Source: an uncultured Candidatus Saccharibacteria bacterium
Lineage (GTDB): Bacteria > Patescibacteriota > Saccharimonadia > Saccharimonadales > Saccharimonadaceae
Direction: 5' to 3'
DNA length: 19,469 bases
Assembly (NCBI GenBank): GCA_938041005.1
Contig: CALHZJ010000049.1
Span: 1 to 19,469 of the forward strand
How positions within the stretch are numbered: the first letter of the stretch is position 1; each line of letters starts with the position of its first letter. The notes under the pieces were generated by a model, which worked only from the letters and a program-made list of their open reading frames with translations, was not told the DNA's origin and made no database searches. Made by a program: the position numbers and the translations under genes. Positions 1-7,590 of the stretch are shown here, piece by piece.

Positions 1-1
1 A

Positions 2-442
2 ATTATTATCAACAATAAGGGCGAAATTTTCTGCCAAAAACTAACAGCAAATTCTGACAAGGGTCGTGATTTTTGGTGTACGCCGGGCGGCGGCTTGGAA
101 ATGGGCGAAGGCTTGCTAGACGGCTTGCGTCGAGAAATGATTGAAGAAACTGGCGTCAAACCAGAAATTGGTAAGCTGTTATTTATCCAGCAATTCACCG
201 AATCAGGCGAACAATCAGCACACGGCCCGAATGAACAATTGGAATTTTTCTTCCTCATCACCAACTGGCAAGATTACCAGCACATCAACCTGGAGCAAAC
301 ATCGCACGGCGTCGAGGAAGTGGCGGAGTGTGGCTTTGTTAATCCGAAAACGACGCGAATTTTACCGAGTTATCTGACAGAGGTTGACCTGGACCAGCTG
401 GTTAACAAATTGACAGAAGTCCCAGTTCTAAGCGAATTATAG
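2..442 (+). CDS. Nudix hydrolase, 5'-truncated by the window edge
   Basis: The reading frame is open from the first complete codon at position 2 to TAG at 440-442, so the start lies before the window; 146 residues are visible. A perfect Nudix box (G-x5-E-x7-REUxEExGU) is formed by G30, E36, R44, E45, E48, E49 and G51, numbered from the first visible residue. This loop-helix-loop binds Mg2+ and catalyses hydrolysis of nucleoside diphosphates linked to another moiety. The substrate cannot be read from the sequence; oxidised nucleotides, NDP-sugars or dinucleoside polyphosphates are all possible. Typical small Nudix proteins are about 130-170 residues, so only a short N-terminal strand is probably missing. 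An ATG at 95 falls inside the Nudix box, so it cannot be the true start. The gene converges on the amino acid importer ATPase with 14 bases between the stops. Confidence 0.9.
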   Translation: MIINNKGEIFCQKLTANSDKGRDFWCTPGGGLEMGEGLLDGLRREMIEETGVKPEIGKLLFIQQFTESGEQSAHGPNEQLEFFFLITNWQDYQHINLEQTSHGVEEVAECGFVNPKTTRILPSYLTEVDLDQLVNKLTEVPVLSEL

Positions 443-460
443 CGAGGTCACTCGGGCTAT
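439..460. terminator. Possible bidirectional hairpin between convergent genes
   Basis: ATAG-CGAG (439-446), loop GTCA (447-450) and CTCG-GG-CTAT (451-460) can form an eight-pair stem with a two-base bulge. It spans the stop codons of the Nudix gene and the importer ATPase. No long T-run follows on either strand, so termination strength is doubtful. Confidence 0.35.
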
Positions 461-1179
461 TTGGCGAAGAATTTTTTGGCACGTTCAGTTTTCGGGTGAT
501 CCATAACTTGTTCAGGTGTTCCATTTTCGATAATCTCGCCCTTGTCTAAGAAAATCATCCTAGTCCCAACTTCGCGAGCAAATTTCATTTCGTGCGTAAC
601 GATTACCATCGTCATTCCCTTTTTGGCAACTTTCCTGATCACGTCCAAAACTTCGCCAATCATCTCCGGGTCTAGCGCTGAAGTCGGCTCATCAAAAAGC
701 ATGATTTTCGGCTCCATCGCTAGCGCCCGCGCAATTGCTACTCGCTGTTTTTGACCGCCAGACAAACTATTCGGCGAAGCGTCCGCTTTATCCAATAATC
801 CAACATCATCCAATAAACTTCGCGCCAATTTTGTCGCTTTTTGATCTGAAAATTTACGTAGCTTTTTCGGAGCTAATTTAATATTTTCAATCACGCTCAA
901 ATTCGGGAACAGATTAAATTGCTGAAAAACCATGCCAATATTCTGACGCAACGCGTTCAAGTTCACGTGTGGATCAGTAATCTTCACTCCATCGACGACA
1001 ATCTCGCCTGAAGTCGGCTCCTCCAGCAAGTTCAGACAGCGCAAGAATGTCGATTTGCCAGAACCAGACGAGCCAACCACCACGACAATCTCGCCCTCTT
1101 CAATTTCCACGTCAATATCACGAAGAACTCGATTTGTACCGAACGTTTTTTTCAAGTTTTTAACGCTGATCATCGTCAT
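457..1179 (-). CDS. glnQ: Polar amino acid ABC transporter, ATP-binding protein (GlnQ/HisP family)
   Basis: A 240-residue cytoplasmic ATPase that powers uptake of a polar amino acid. Walker A is G36-SSGSGK-S43-T44, the Q-loop glutamine is at 86-87, the signature LSGGQ is at 139-143, Walker B is IMLFDE at 159-164 and the switch histidine is H196. The HPKTERAKKF tail is typical of the PAAT-family ATPases. The ATG at 1179 is preceded by AGAAAGGA about eight bases upstream, which supports it over the second ATG two codons later. The start overlaps the end of the permease gene by 20 bases, so it is the third gene of a binding protein-permease-ATPase operon. The exact amino acid is not determinable; the symbol denotes family resemblance only. 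Confidence 0.93.
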   Translation of the reverse strand: MTMISVKNLKKTFGTNRVLRDIDVEIEEGEIVVVVGSSGSGKSTFLRCLNLLEEPTSGEIVVDGVKITDPHVNLNALRQNIGMVFQQFNLFPNLSVIENIKLAPKKLRKFSDQKATKLARSLLDDVGLLDKADASPNSLSGGQKQRVAIARALAMEPKIMLFDEPTSALDPEMIGEVLDVIRKVAKKGMTMVIVTHEMKFAREVGTRMIFLDKGEIIENGTPEQVMDHPKTERAKKFFAK

Positions 1180-1870
1180 GTTTTAATTTCCTTTCTACTC
1201 GCGCCATTACTCGCGTAAAAATCGCCGTTAAAATTAAGTACATCGCCGCAGCGGCAAATAGCGATTGAAAAGCTGTCGCCGTCTGAAAACGAATATTGTC
1301 CGCGCCTCGCATAATATCATTCAAGCCAATCCAACCAACAACCGAAGTTTCCTTTAACAGCGCGATAAATTCACTAATCAACGCCGGCAATGAATTTCTC
1401 ATTGCTTGCGGCAAAATGACTAGTCGCATTGCCTGCCAATTACTCAGACCCAAAGACCTAGCTGCTTCCATTTGCCCCTTATCAATACTCTGAATTCCGC
1501 CACGAATAATCTCAGCAATGTACGCACCGCTATTTATTCCGAACGCCACCGCCGCCACAAAAATCTTCGGCATAAATTGATACGACCCAAAAACGACGTA
1601 ATACATAATCAATAGCTGGACCAAAAGTGGTGTGCCGCGAATAATATCGACATAAATTTTTCCCAGACTAGCCAGCGGATTAAAGTTCGCGAGTCTGCTC
1701 GTTTTCATCCTGCCAAATGGTCGTAAATTCGACGTGCGCATCAGGGCAACAAGTACACCAATTGCCGACCCTAAAATAAGCGACAACACAGTCAAAACCA
1801 GTGTCACCTCTAATCCATGCCATAAGAATAGCCATCGACCGCCGCCAAAAATCACTTCCCAAAAATTCAC
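1160..1870 (-). CDS. Polar amino acid ABC transporter, permease (HisM/GlnP family)
   Basis: A 236-residue membrane protein of the His/Glu/Gln/Arg permease family. Hydrophobic segments lie around residues 19-43, 80-97, 103-120, 160-180 and 200-219. The cytoplasmic EAA coupling loop that docks the ATPase is visible around 132-156 (GQMEAARSLGLS, then LPQAMRN). The start is GTG at 1870, supported by a GAGGAGG Shine-Dalgarno site seven bases upstream and by a GTGA overlap with the stop of the binding-protein gene, which indicates translational coupling. One permease gene is present, so the transporter is probably a permease homodimer. Substrate is unknown beyond the polar amino acid class. Confidence 0.92.
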   Translation of the reverse strand: MNFWEVIFGGGRWLFLWHGLEVTLVLTVLSLILGSAIGVLVALMRTSNLRPFGRMKTSRLANFNPLASLGKIYVDIIRGTPLLVQLLIMYYVVFGSYQFMPKIFVAAVAFGINSGAYIAEIIRGGIQSIDKGQMEAARSLGLSNWQAMRLVILPQAMRNSLPALISEFIALLKETSVVGWIGLNDIMRGADNIRFQTATAFQSLFAAAAMYLILTAIFTRVMARVERKLKHDDDQR

Positions 1871-2658
1871 GATTTAGCCTCCTCGCCAAAATATTTGCGG
1901 ATCAGCTTTTCATAGCGACCATCTTTTTTCATCTTGGCAATTTCTTTATTGACCTTTTCTAAGAGGTTTTTATTATCCTTTTTAATAGCAATCGCATAAC
2001 TTTCATCGCTGAGCGCGCCCGGTAAGATTTCTAAGTCAGAAAATCCAGCCGAATACTGCTTTGCGGGAGCGTCGTCCAGAATAACTGCTTCAATTTTTCC
2101 CGAACTTAATTCCTGCAAAACACTCGGCGCGGTTTGGAATTGTGTGACTGATGCGCCAGCAATTTTAGACGCCAAAGTATCGCCAGTCGTACCCAGCTGT
2201 ACGCCAATTTTTCGCCCTGGCAATTGATATTTATTGCGAATCGGACTGCCCTTTTTAACAATTATTCTCTGCGACGCCGAATAATACGGATCCGAGAACA
2301 GCGCATTTTTCTCTCGCTCAGGCGTCACTGTCATTCCAGCCGCCACCATATCAATTTGCCCACTATCCAGCGCCGGAAGTAGCCCATCAAACGACATATC
2401 TTCGACCTTCAAATCTTTACCCAAGCTTTTAGCAATTTCCCTCGCCAGATCAACATCAAACCCAACCACTTGATTATTATCAATATATTCAAACGGCTTA
2501 AATCCAGCATTTGTGCCCATCACCAAAACATCAGTTTTTGAGCCAATTACGCCATCTCGATGTAAAATATCACCCAACATCAAACAAATCATCCCGGCAA
2601 ATAAAACCAGCCCAATCCACCAGCTAATTCCGAATGTGCGCGTCTTATTCTTGCTCAT
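1867..2658 (-). CDS. Amino acid ABC transporter, membrane-anchored substrate-binding protein
   Basis: A 263-residue family 3 solute-binding protein (SBP_bac_3). Residues 11-28 form one hydrophobic N-terminal segment. There is no proper lipobox (the cysteine is preceded by GMI), so it is probably a signal-anchored rather than lipid-anchored receptor. Family hallmarks are FKPFEY near 53-58, GFDVDLAREI at 66-75, MVAAGMTVTPER around 104-115 and GVQLGTTGD at 152-160. The frame stays open upstream to an ATG at 2763, but I place the start at 2658 (MSKNKTRTFG): the longer version would run through the TATAAT box six bases before 2658 and into the divergent gene. It is the first gene of the importer operon and probably on a leaderless transcript. 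Confidence 0.9.
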   Translation of the reverse strand: MSKNKTRTFGISWWIGLVLFAGMICLMLGDILHRDGVIGSKTDVLVMGTNAGFKPFEYIDNNQVVGFDVDLAREIAKSLGKDLKVEDMSFDGLLPALDSGQIDMVAAGMTVTPEREKNALFSDPYYSASQRIIVKKGSPIRNKYQLPGRKIGVQLGTTGDTLASKIAGASVTQFQTAPSVLQELSSGKIEAVILDDAPAKQYSAGFSDLEILPGALSDESYAIAIKKDNKNLLEKVNKEIAKMKKDGRYEKLIRKYFGEEAKS

Positions 2659-2664
2659 GCTTTT

Positions 2665-2670
2665 ATTATA
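2665..2670 (-). promoter_or_regulatory. -10 box of the importer operon (leaderless type)
   Basis: TATAAT on the minus strand, six bases before the ATG at 2658. A transcript starting at the usual distance would begin at or next to the start codon. The -35 region is poor; TTACGT at 2689-2694 is the best match, with an 18-base spacer. Confidence 0.7.
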
Positions 2671-2698
2671 CCCCTTCATCCTCAAAAAACGTAAGTGA

Positions 2699-2704
2699 TA
2701 TAAT
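2699..2704 (+). promoter_or_regulatory. -10 box of the phosphoglycerol transferase gene (leaderless type)
   Basis: TATAAT on the plus strand, six bases before the GTG at 2711. No Shine-Dalgarno sequence fits in between. It is divergent from the importer promoter inside a 52-base intergenic gap, so the two upstream promoter regions interleave. Confidence 0.7.
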
Positions 2705-2710
2705 AGAATA

Positions 2711-4276
2711 GTGAGAAAAATTAAATTTACCAAACGTTTCTGGATTAAATCAATATCAATCATTTTGCTTTTTTTGACGGCATTTTGTTTAATTGCGGCG
2801 CGCTATAAATATATCGTCTTTAAAAATTCGCAAATCGACGAGATAATTTTTTATTTCGTCAACGGATTAGCTGGTGGCAAATCTGACAATTTATGGTCGG
2901 CCGTCCTACAAAATCTTCCGCTGGTTTTCCTATTATTCGGCGCTTTATTAATCCCAATGTTCGATAAATCGATCTCTTTTATCAATCGCATAATCGCCTT
3001 TTGCTTGAAAAAAATCAAATCATCACGAAAACTCACCTTGCCGTTTTTGAGATTACGAAATCAAGTAATTTACTCGCTAAGTATGTTTTTAATTGCGATC
3101 GTCCTTCTAATTCAAAGTTTCGGCATCCCTAACTATATTTATGCCCTGACTCAATCAACCAAATTATACGAAGAAAATTACGTCAACCCAAAAACCGCCA
3201 AATTGACTTTCCCAGAGAAAAAACGCAACTTAATATACATCTATTTAGAGTCAATGGAAAACACTTTGGCATCAAAGGCTAATGGCGGCAGTTCCGAAAC
3301 CTCCGTTATTCCAGAGCTGGAAGAATTGGCATTAAAAAATACCTCATTCTCAAACAAAGCATCCGGTGTCGGCGGCGCTTTGCCCGCAACAAACACTGGC
3401 TGGACTGTAGCGGGAATGGCCGCGCAATCTGCTGGCGTCCCACTGAAAGAAAACTTGGTTGGCGGACGCGACCATAACGCCCTGGGCGAGTTTAAAAAGT
3501 TCCTGCCAGGCGCTTATAGTCTTGGTGAGATTTTAGAAAAACAAGGCTATAATCAAACATTTATTATGGGCTCTGAAGCAAGTTTTGGCGGACGCGATAA
3601 ATTATTAACTCAACACGGTAACTTCAACATCGAAGATTACAATTACGCCAAAAAACACGGAAAAATCTCCGAAGATTACAAAGTTTGGTGGGGTTATGAA
3701 GATAAAAAATTATTCCAATTTGCCCGCGAAGAAGCCTCGCGCTTGGCGGCGTCAGACAAGCCGTTTAACTTGCAACTATTGACCGCCGACACGCATTTTA
3801 CCGATGGATATTTGGATGAAACTTGCGCCAAAACATTCAGTAATCAATACGACAATGTTCACGCTTGCTCCTCAAAACAAGTCGCCACATTCGTCAATTG
3901 GGTTAAATCTCAGCCATTTTATGAAAACACCACAATTGTCATTTCTGGCGACCATTTAGGAATGCAGACTTCATATTACGACGAAAAAATTGGCGGAACT
4001 AATTATCAACGAACCATTTATAACACGTTTATAAATCCAGCCATTTCAACTAGTCACTCAAAGAATCGTCAATTCACAACATTCGATATGTATCCGTCAA
4101 CTTTGGCGGCGCTGGGAGCTAAAATTGACGGCGACCGATTAGGTTTAGGCACAAATTTATTCTCTGGAAAGAAAACCTTAGTCGAACAGTACGGCGGAAT
4201 TGAAAACTTAAATTCAGAGCTTTCCAAACGTTCCGCTTATTACGAAAATAAGATTTTCACCAAGTCCGGCAATTAG
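2711..4276 (+). CDS. Membrane phosphoglycerol transferase, MdoB/LTA-synthase superfamily
   Basis: A 521-residue sulfatase-fold (alkaline phosphatase superfamily) protein with three hydrophobic segments around 13-30, 66-84 and 120-138, followed by an extracytoplasmic domain. Visible catalytic motifs are IYLES with metal ligand E180, TGWTVAGMAAQ with likely nucleophile T232, THFTDG near H362, and SGDHLGM with D414-H415 as metal ligands. Related enzymes move phosphoglycerol from phosphatidylglycerol to glucans (OpgB/MdoB) or to a growing teichoic acid chain (LtaS). The GTGWTIAG-like motif and short membrane part are nearer the MdoB type. GTG is the only reasonable start. The stop overlaps the stop of galE on the other strand. 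It probably decorates surface glycans; the acceptor is unknown. Confidence 0.85.
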   Translation: MRKIKFTKRFWIKSISIILLFLTAFCLIAARYKYIVFKNSQIDEIIFYFVNGLAGGKSDNLWSAVLQNLPLVFLLFGALLIPMFDKSISFINRIIAFCLKKIKSSRKLTLPFLRLRNQVIYSLSMFLIAIVLLIQSFGIPNYIYALTQSTKLYEENYVNPKTAKLTFPEKKRNLIYIYLESMENTLASKANGGSSETSVIPELEELALKNTSFSNKASGVGGALPATNTGWTVAGMAAQSAGVPLKENLVGGRDHNALGEFKKFLPGAYSLGEILEKQGYNQTFIMGSEASFGGRDKLLTQHGNFNIEDYNYAKKHGKISEDYKVWWGYEDKKLFQFAREEASRLAASDKPFNLQLLTADTHFTDGYLDETCAKTFSNQYDNVHACSSKQVATFVNWVKSQPFYENTTIVISGDHLGMQTSYYDEKIGGTNYQRTIYNTFINPAISTSHSKNRQFTTFDMYPSTLAALGAKIDGDRLGLGTNLFSGKKTLVEQYGGIENLNSELSKRSAYYENKIFTKSGN

Positions 4277-5286
4277 CTATTGTAGCCATTTGGATTATTA
4301 CTCTGCCAATTCCAAGCGTCGCGGCAAGCATCTTCAATCGTCAATTCTGCTCGCCAACCTAATTCTTTTTCTGCCAAGCCTGGGTCTGCATAACACGCTG
4401 CAATGTCACCTGCTCGACGTGGCGTAACTTGATATGGAACATCGCGACCAGACGCTTTCTCAAACGCCTTCACTAATTCCAAAACCGAAGTACCACGACC
4501 AGTGCCGATATTATAGACTTTATATTCGTTCGGGCGACCCAAATTCTCCAGAGCCGCCACATGAGCCTTTGCCAAATCAACCACGTGAATATAATCACGC
4601 ACTCCAGTTCCATCTGGAGTATCATAATCGTCACCAAAAACGCTCAAATACTCTCGCTTACCAACAGCAACTTGTGACACAAATGGCAGAAGATTGTTCG
4701 GAATTCCTGAAGGATCTTCCCCGATGCGACCACTCGGATGCGCGCCAACTGGATTAAAATAGCGAAGAGATGTAAATTGCCAATTTTGATTCGTTGCAGA
4801 AATATCGCGGAGCATTTGCTCAATCATCAACTTCGTCTGGCCATATGGATTCGTGGCAGACAACGGCATATCTTCGGTAATTGGTAATTTAGCTGGATCG
4901 CCATAAACTGTTGCCGAGCTGGAAAACACCAATTTCTTCACGGCAAATTCTTGCATCACATCAAGCAAAACCAACGTGCTTTCGAGGTTATTTTTGTAGT
5001 AAAGAAGCGCCTTTTCAACCGACTCACCAACCGCCTTCAGTCCAGCAAAATGAATCACAGCATCAATTTTTTCAGACTTAAATAATTCTGATAGTCGCTG
5101 ATGATCACACAAATCGAATTCATAAAACGGTATTGATTGACCAGTGATTTCTTCAACTCGCCTCAGACTCTCGACGGATGAATTTGATAAATTATCAACA
5201 ACCACTACTTTATGATTTGATGATAATAGTTCGATGATTGTGTGACTGCCGATATATCCAGCGCCACCAGTGACAAGAATATTCAT
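4273..5286 (-). CDS. galE: UDP-glucose 4-epimerase
   Basis: A 337-residue extended short-chain dehydrogenase that interconverts UDP-glucose and UDP-galactose using tightly bound NAD. The Rossmann motif GGAGYIG is at 7-13, the adenine-ribose-binding aspartate is D31, SSSATVYG is at 122-129, and the catalytic pair is Y148 and K152 (NPYGQTK). RYFNPVGAHPSG and the C-terminal NIGTGRGTSVLELV segment are diagnostic of GalE. Length matches the family (about 330-340). The ATG at 5286 lies six bases after a TATAAT, with no Shine-Dalgarno, so translation is probably leaderless. It supplies galactose donors for surface glycans, consistent with the neighbouring phosphoglycerol transferase. Confidence 0.95.
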   Translation of the reverse strand: MNILVTGGAGYIGSHTIIELLSSNHKVVVVDNLSNSSVESLRRVEEITGQSIPFYEFDLCDHQRLSELFKSEKIDAVIHFAGLKAVGESVEKALLYYKNNLESTLVLLDVMQEFAVKKLVFSSSATVYGDPAKLPITEDMPLSATNPYGQTKLMIEQMLRDISATNQNWQFTSLRYFNPVGAHPSGRIGEDPSGIPNNLLPFVSQVAVGKREYLSVFGDDYDTPDGTGVRDYIHVVDLAKAHVAALENLGRPNEYKVYNIGTGRGTSVLELVKAFEKASGRDVPYQVTPRRAGDIAACYADPGLAEKELGWRAELTIEDACRDAWNWQSNNPNGYNS

Positions 5287-5292
5287 ACACTT

Positions 5293-5298
5293 ATTATA
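5293..5298 (-). promoter_or_regulatory. -10 box of galE (leaderless type)
   Basis: TATAAT on the minus strand ends six bases before the galE ATG. The position expected for a -35 box (about 5316-5321) has no TTGACA-like sequence and abuts the CIRCE operator starting at 5322. Confidence 0.7.
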
Positions 5299-5321
5299 CT
5301 ACAAAAAGCCTATTTATTTTA

Positions 5322-5348
5322 TTAGCACTCTTGCACTGAGAGTGCTAA
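5322..5348. promoter_or_regulatory. CIRCE operator (HrcA-binding site)
   Basis: A perfect TTAGCACTC-N9-GAGTGCTAA inverted repeat, identical to the CIRCE consensus. CIRCE is bound by the heat-shock repressor HrcA. It overlaps the -35 element of the clpB promoter, which is the classical arrangement for repression. Confidence 0.97.
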
Positions 5349-5359
5349 TTTGTTATGAT
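5331..5359 (+). promoter_or_regulatory. Heat-shock clpB promoter (-35/-10)
   Basis: TTGCAC (5331-5336) and TATGAT (5354-5359) are separated by 17 bases. The -35 lies in the CIRCE spacer. Transcription would start near 5366, giving a leader of about 70 bases with a strong AAAAGGAGG site at 5422-5430, five bases before the ATG at 5436. Confidence 0.8.
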
Positions 5360-5435
5360 AACTACATCAAATTTCACCATTCTGTCTTTTACTGGGGCGC
5401 AACAAATTAGGACTAAAAACCAAAAGGAGGATTTT

Positions 5436-7583
5436 ATGCCACCAAACATGAATCAAGAAGAAACAACTAAACCACTCGAAAAATTTGGTACAGATATAAC
5501 AGCGTTGGCGCGAGAAGGTAAACTCGATCCAGTGATCGGTCGAGATGAAGAAATTCGACGCACTATGCAGATTTTAAGTCGCCGCACTAAAAACAATCCC
5601 GTTCTCATCGGTGAGCCGGGAGTTGGTAAAACCGCAATTGTTGAGGCGTTGGCACAGCGAATTGTCAAAGGCAACGTTCCCGCTTCACTGAAGGATAAGC
5701 GACTAATTTCCCTGGAAATTTCCAGTCTTTTGGCGGGCGCTAGTTTTCGTGGACAATTTGAGGATCGATTGAAAGCCGTTCTGAAAGAAGTAGAAGACGC
5801 AGCCGGTGAGATTATTCTTTTTGTCGATGAGATTCACACCATGGTTGGTGCTGGAAAAAGCGAAGGTAGCATGGACGCGGGCAATATGTTAAAGCCAGCG
5901 CTGGCTCGCGGAAAATTACATATGATTGGCGCGACGACGCTCGCTGAATATCGCCAATATGTCGAAAAAGATGCCGCCCTAGAACGAAGATTTCAACCAG
6001 TTTACGTTGGCGAACCAAGCTTTGACGACACTGTTGCCATTTTGCGCGGATTGAAGGAAAAATACGAAATTCATCACGGAGTAAAAATCGCTGATGACGC
6101 AATCGTGGCAGCCGCCAGATTATCTACGAGGTATTTGCCTGACCGATTCTTGCCAGACAAAGCAGTTGACTTGCTTGACGAAGCGACCAGCTCGCTCAAA
6201 ATGCAGCTAGAAAGCGTGCCAATTGCACTAGATCGATTGAATAATAGACGTTTGCAATTGGAAATCGAGGAAGCGGCGTTGAAAAAGGACAAATCCGACC
6301 ACGCCAATATTCGCAAAGATGAAATCAAGGAGCAAATTGCCGAGATTCGCACAAAAGCCGAAGTAATTGATAAAAAATGGCAACACGAAAAAGACATTTT
6401 GCAAACCGTCAACACGACTACCGAAAAAATGGACAATCTGCGCTCACAATTAGAAATCGCTGAACGCGATGCAGACTTAGCCACCGCCAGCCGCATTAAA
6501 TATGGCGATTTGCCGGAGCTGGAGAAAAAATTAGCAAGCGCCCGCGAGGAGCTAGCAGCAATTCCAACTCACGACCGATTACTCCGCGAAGAAGTTACAC
6601 CTGATGATATCGCCGGCGTGGTGGCGCGCTGGACCGGAATTCCGGTGGAGCGATTGATGGAAAGCGAATCTAGCAAATTGACCAAATTGGAGGAATCAAT
6701 CAGCCGCCAAGTCATCGGACAAGATCGCGCCGTGGCAGCTGTAGCAAGCGCCATCCGTAGGTCGCGGGCTGGACTCGGCGATATCAATCGACCGATTGGC
6801 TCATTCCTATTCCTCGGACCTACTGGCGTGGGAAAAACAGAGGTCGCGCGCAGTTTGTGTCGTGAATTATTCGACGACGAACATGCCATGATTCGAATTG
6901 ACATGAGCGAATATATGGAACGCCACGCCGTAGCCAGATTGATCGGTTCGCCTCCAGGATATGTCGGCTACGATCAGGGCGGTCAATTGACGGAAGCCGT
7001 TAGACGACGTCCGTATAGCGTGGTTTTGTTTGACGAAATCGAAAAAGCACATCCCGACGTGTTTAACGTACTATTGCAAGTTTTGGACGACGGTCGATTG
7101 ACAGATGGACAAGGACGAACGATTGACTTTAGCAACACCATTATCATCATGACCAGCAACGTCGGATCGCAAATGATTATGGACTACACAGGTGATGACA
7201 TTAGCTCTCTCGACAATCAAATTTTAGAAACGCTTCGTGGTCATTTCCGTCCAGAATTCTTAAACCGAATTGACGACATCGTGATTTTTGACCGAATCCA
7301 TCCTGAATCGATGCGTGCAATTGTTGATGTGCAATTAGAAAAAGTTGTTCGCCAAGTTAAAGATAGTCGCGACATAACGCTGGATTTTGACAATAGCGTT
7401 CGTGACATGTTGGCGCGAGATGGCTACGACCCGAGTTTCGGCGCTCGGCCACTTAAGCGTTTAATTCAAAAACGCGTGCTTGATCCTTTGGCGCTCGAAC
7501 TGATCGACGGGCGAATACACGACGGAGATACGGTAAAAGTTGCTGCCGTGGATGATCGAATTGCCTTTACGAATATCGTATAA
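5436..7583 (+). CDS. clpB: ClpB-type disaggregase lacking the N-terminal domain
   Basis: A 715-residue AAA+ chaperone that, with DnaK, threads aggregated proteins through a hexamer pore. First AAA+ module: Walker A GEPGVGKT (59-66), Walker B ILFVDE (127-132). A charged coiled-coil middle domain spans roughly 262-380, which marks ClpB rather than ClpA or ClpX. Second module: Walker A GPTGVGKT (461-468), Walker B VVLFDE (529-534), pore tyrosine Y509 in GYVG. The usual N-terminal Clp_N repeat domain (about 140 residues) is absent: the first AAA+ module begins almost at once, like the short ClpB isoform of E. coli. The ATG at 5436 is chosen because of AAAAGGAGG five bases upstream; an in-frame ATG at 5355 lies inside the -10 box. 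HrcA control is indicated by the CIRCE site. Confidence 0.93.
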   Translation: MPPNMNQEETTKPLEKFGTDITALAREGKLDPVIGRDEEIRRTMQILSRRTKNNPVLIGEPGVGKTAIVEALAQRIVKGNVPASLKDKRLISLEISSLLAGASFRGQFEDRLKAVLKEVEDAAGEIILFVDEIHTMVGAGKSEGSMDAGNMLKPALARGKLHMIGATTLAEYRQYVEKDAALERRFQPVYVGEPSFDDTVAILRGLKEKYEIHHGVKIADDAIVAAARLSTRYLPDRFLPDKAVDLLDEATSSLKMQLESVPIALDRLNNRRLQLEIEEAALKKDKSDHANIRKDEIKEQIAEIRTKAEVIDKKWQHEKDILQTVNTTTEKMDNLRSQLEIAERDADLATASRIKYGDLPELEKKLASAREELAAIPTHDRLLREEVTPDDIAGVVARWTGIPVERLMESESSKLTKLEESISRQVIGQDRAVAAVASAIRRSRAGLGDINRPIGSFLFLGPTGVGKTEVARSLCRELFDDEHAMIRIDMSEYMERHAVARLIGSPPGYVGYDQGGQLTEAVRRRPYSVVLFDEIEKAHPDVFNVLLQVLDDGRLTDGQGRTIDFSNTIIIMTSNVGSQMIMDYTGDDISSLDNQILETLRGHFRPEFLNRIDDIVIFDRIHPESMRAIVDVQLEKVVRQVKDSRDITLDFDNSVRDMLARDGYDPSFGARPLKRLIQKRVLDPLALELIDGRIHDGDTVKVAAVDDRIAFTNIV

Positions 7584-7584
7584 T
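7579..7584 (+). promoter_or_regulatory. -10 box of the methyltransferase gene (leaderless type)
   Basis: TATAAT overlaps the clpB stop codon (TAA at 7581-7583) and ends six bases before the ATG at 7591. This gives the next gene its own transcript start directly at the end of clpB. Confidence 0.65.
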
Positions 7585-7590
7585 AGATGC

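Noticed and set aside
2659..2763. Longer substrate-binding protein with 35 additional N-terminal residues
   Set aside because: It would overlap the divergent gene and its promoter, and would add a second hydrophobic stretch before a good signal anchor.
5355..5435. Longer clpB start 27 codons upstream of the chosen ATG
   Set aside because: That ATG lies inside the -10 box and the extra residues do not resemble any Clp N-terminal sequence; the ATG at 5436 has a strong ribosome site.
6074..6904. Minus-strand frames of 111-140 codons inside clpB
   Set aside because: They lie opposite conserved ClpB sequence and have serine-rich composition typical of antisense shadows.
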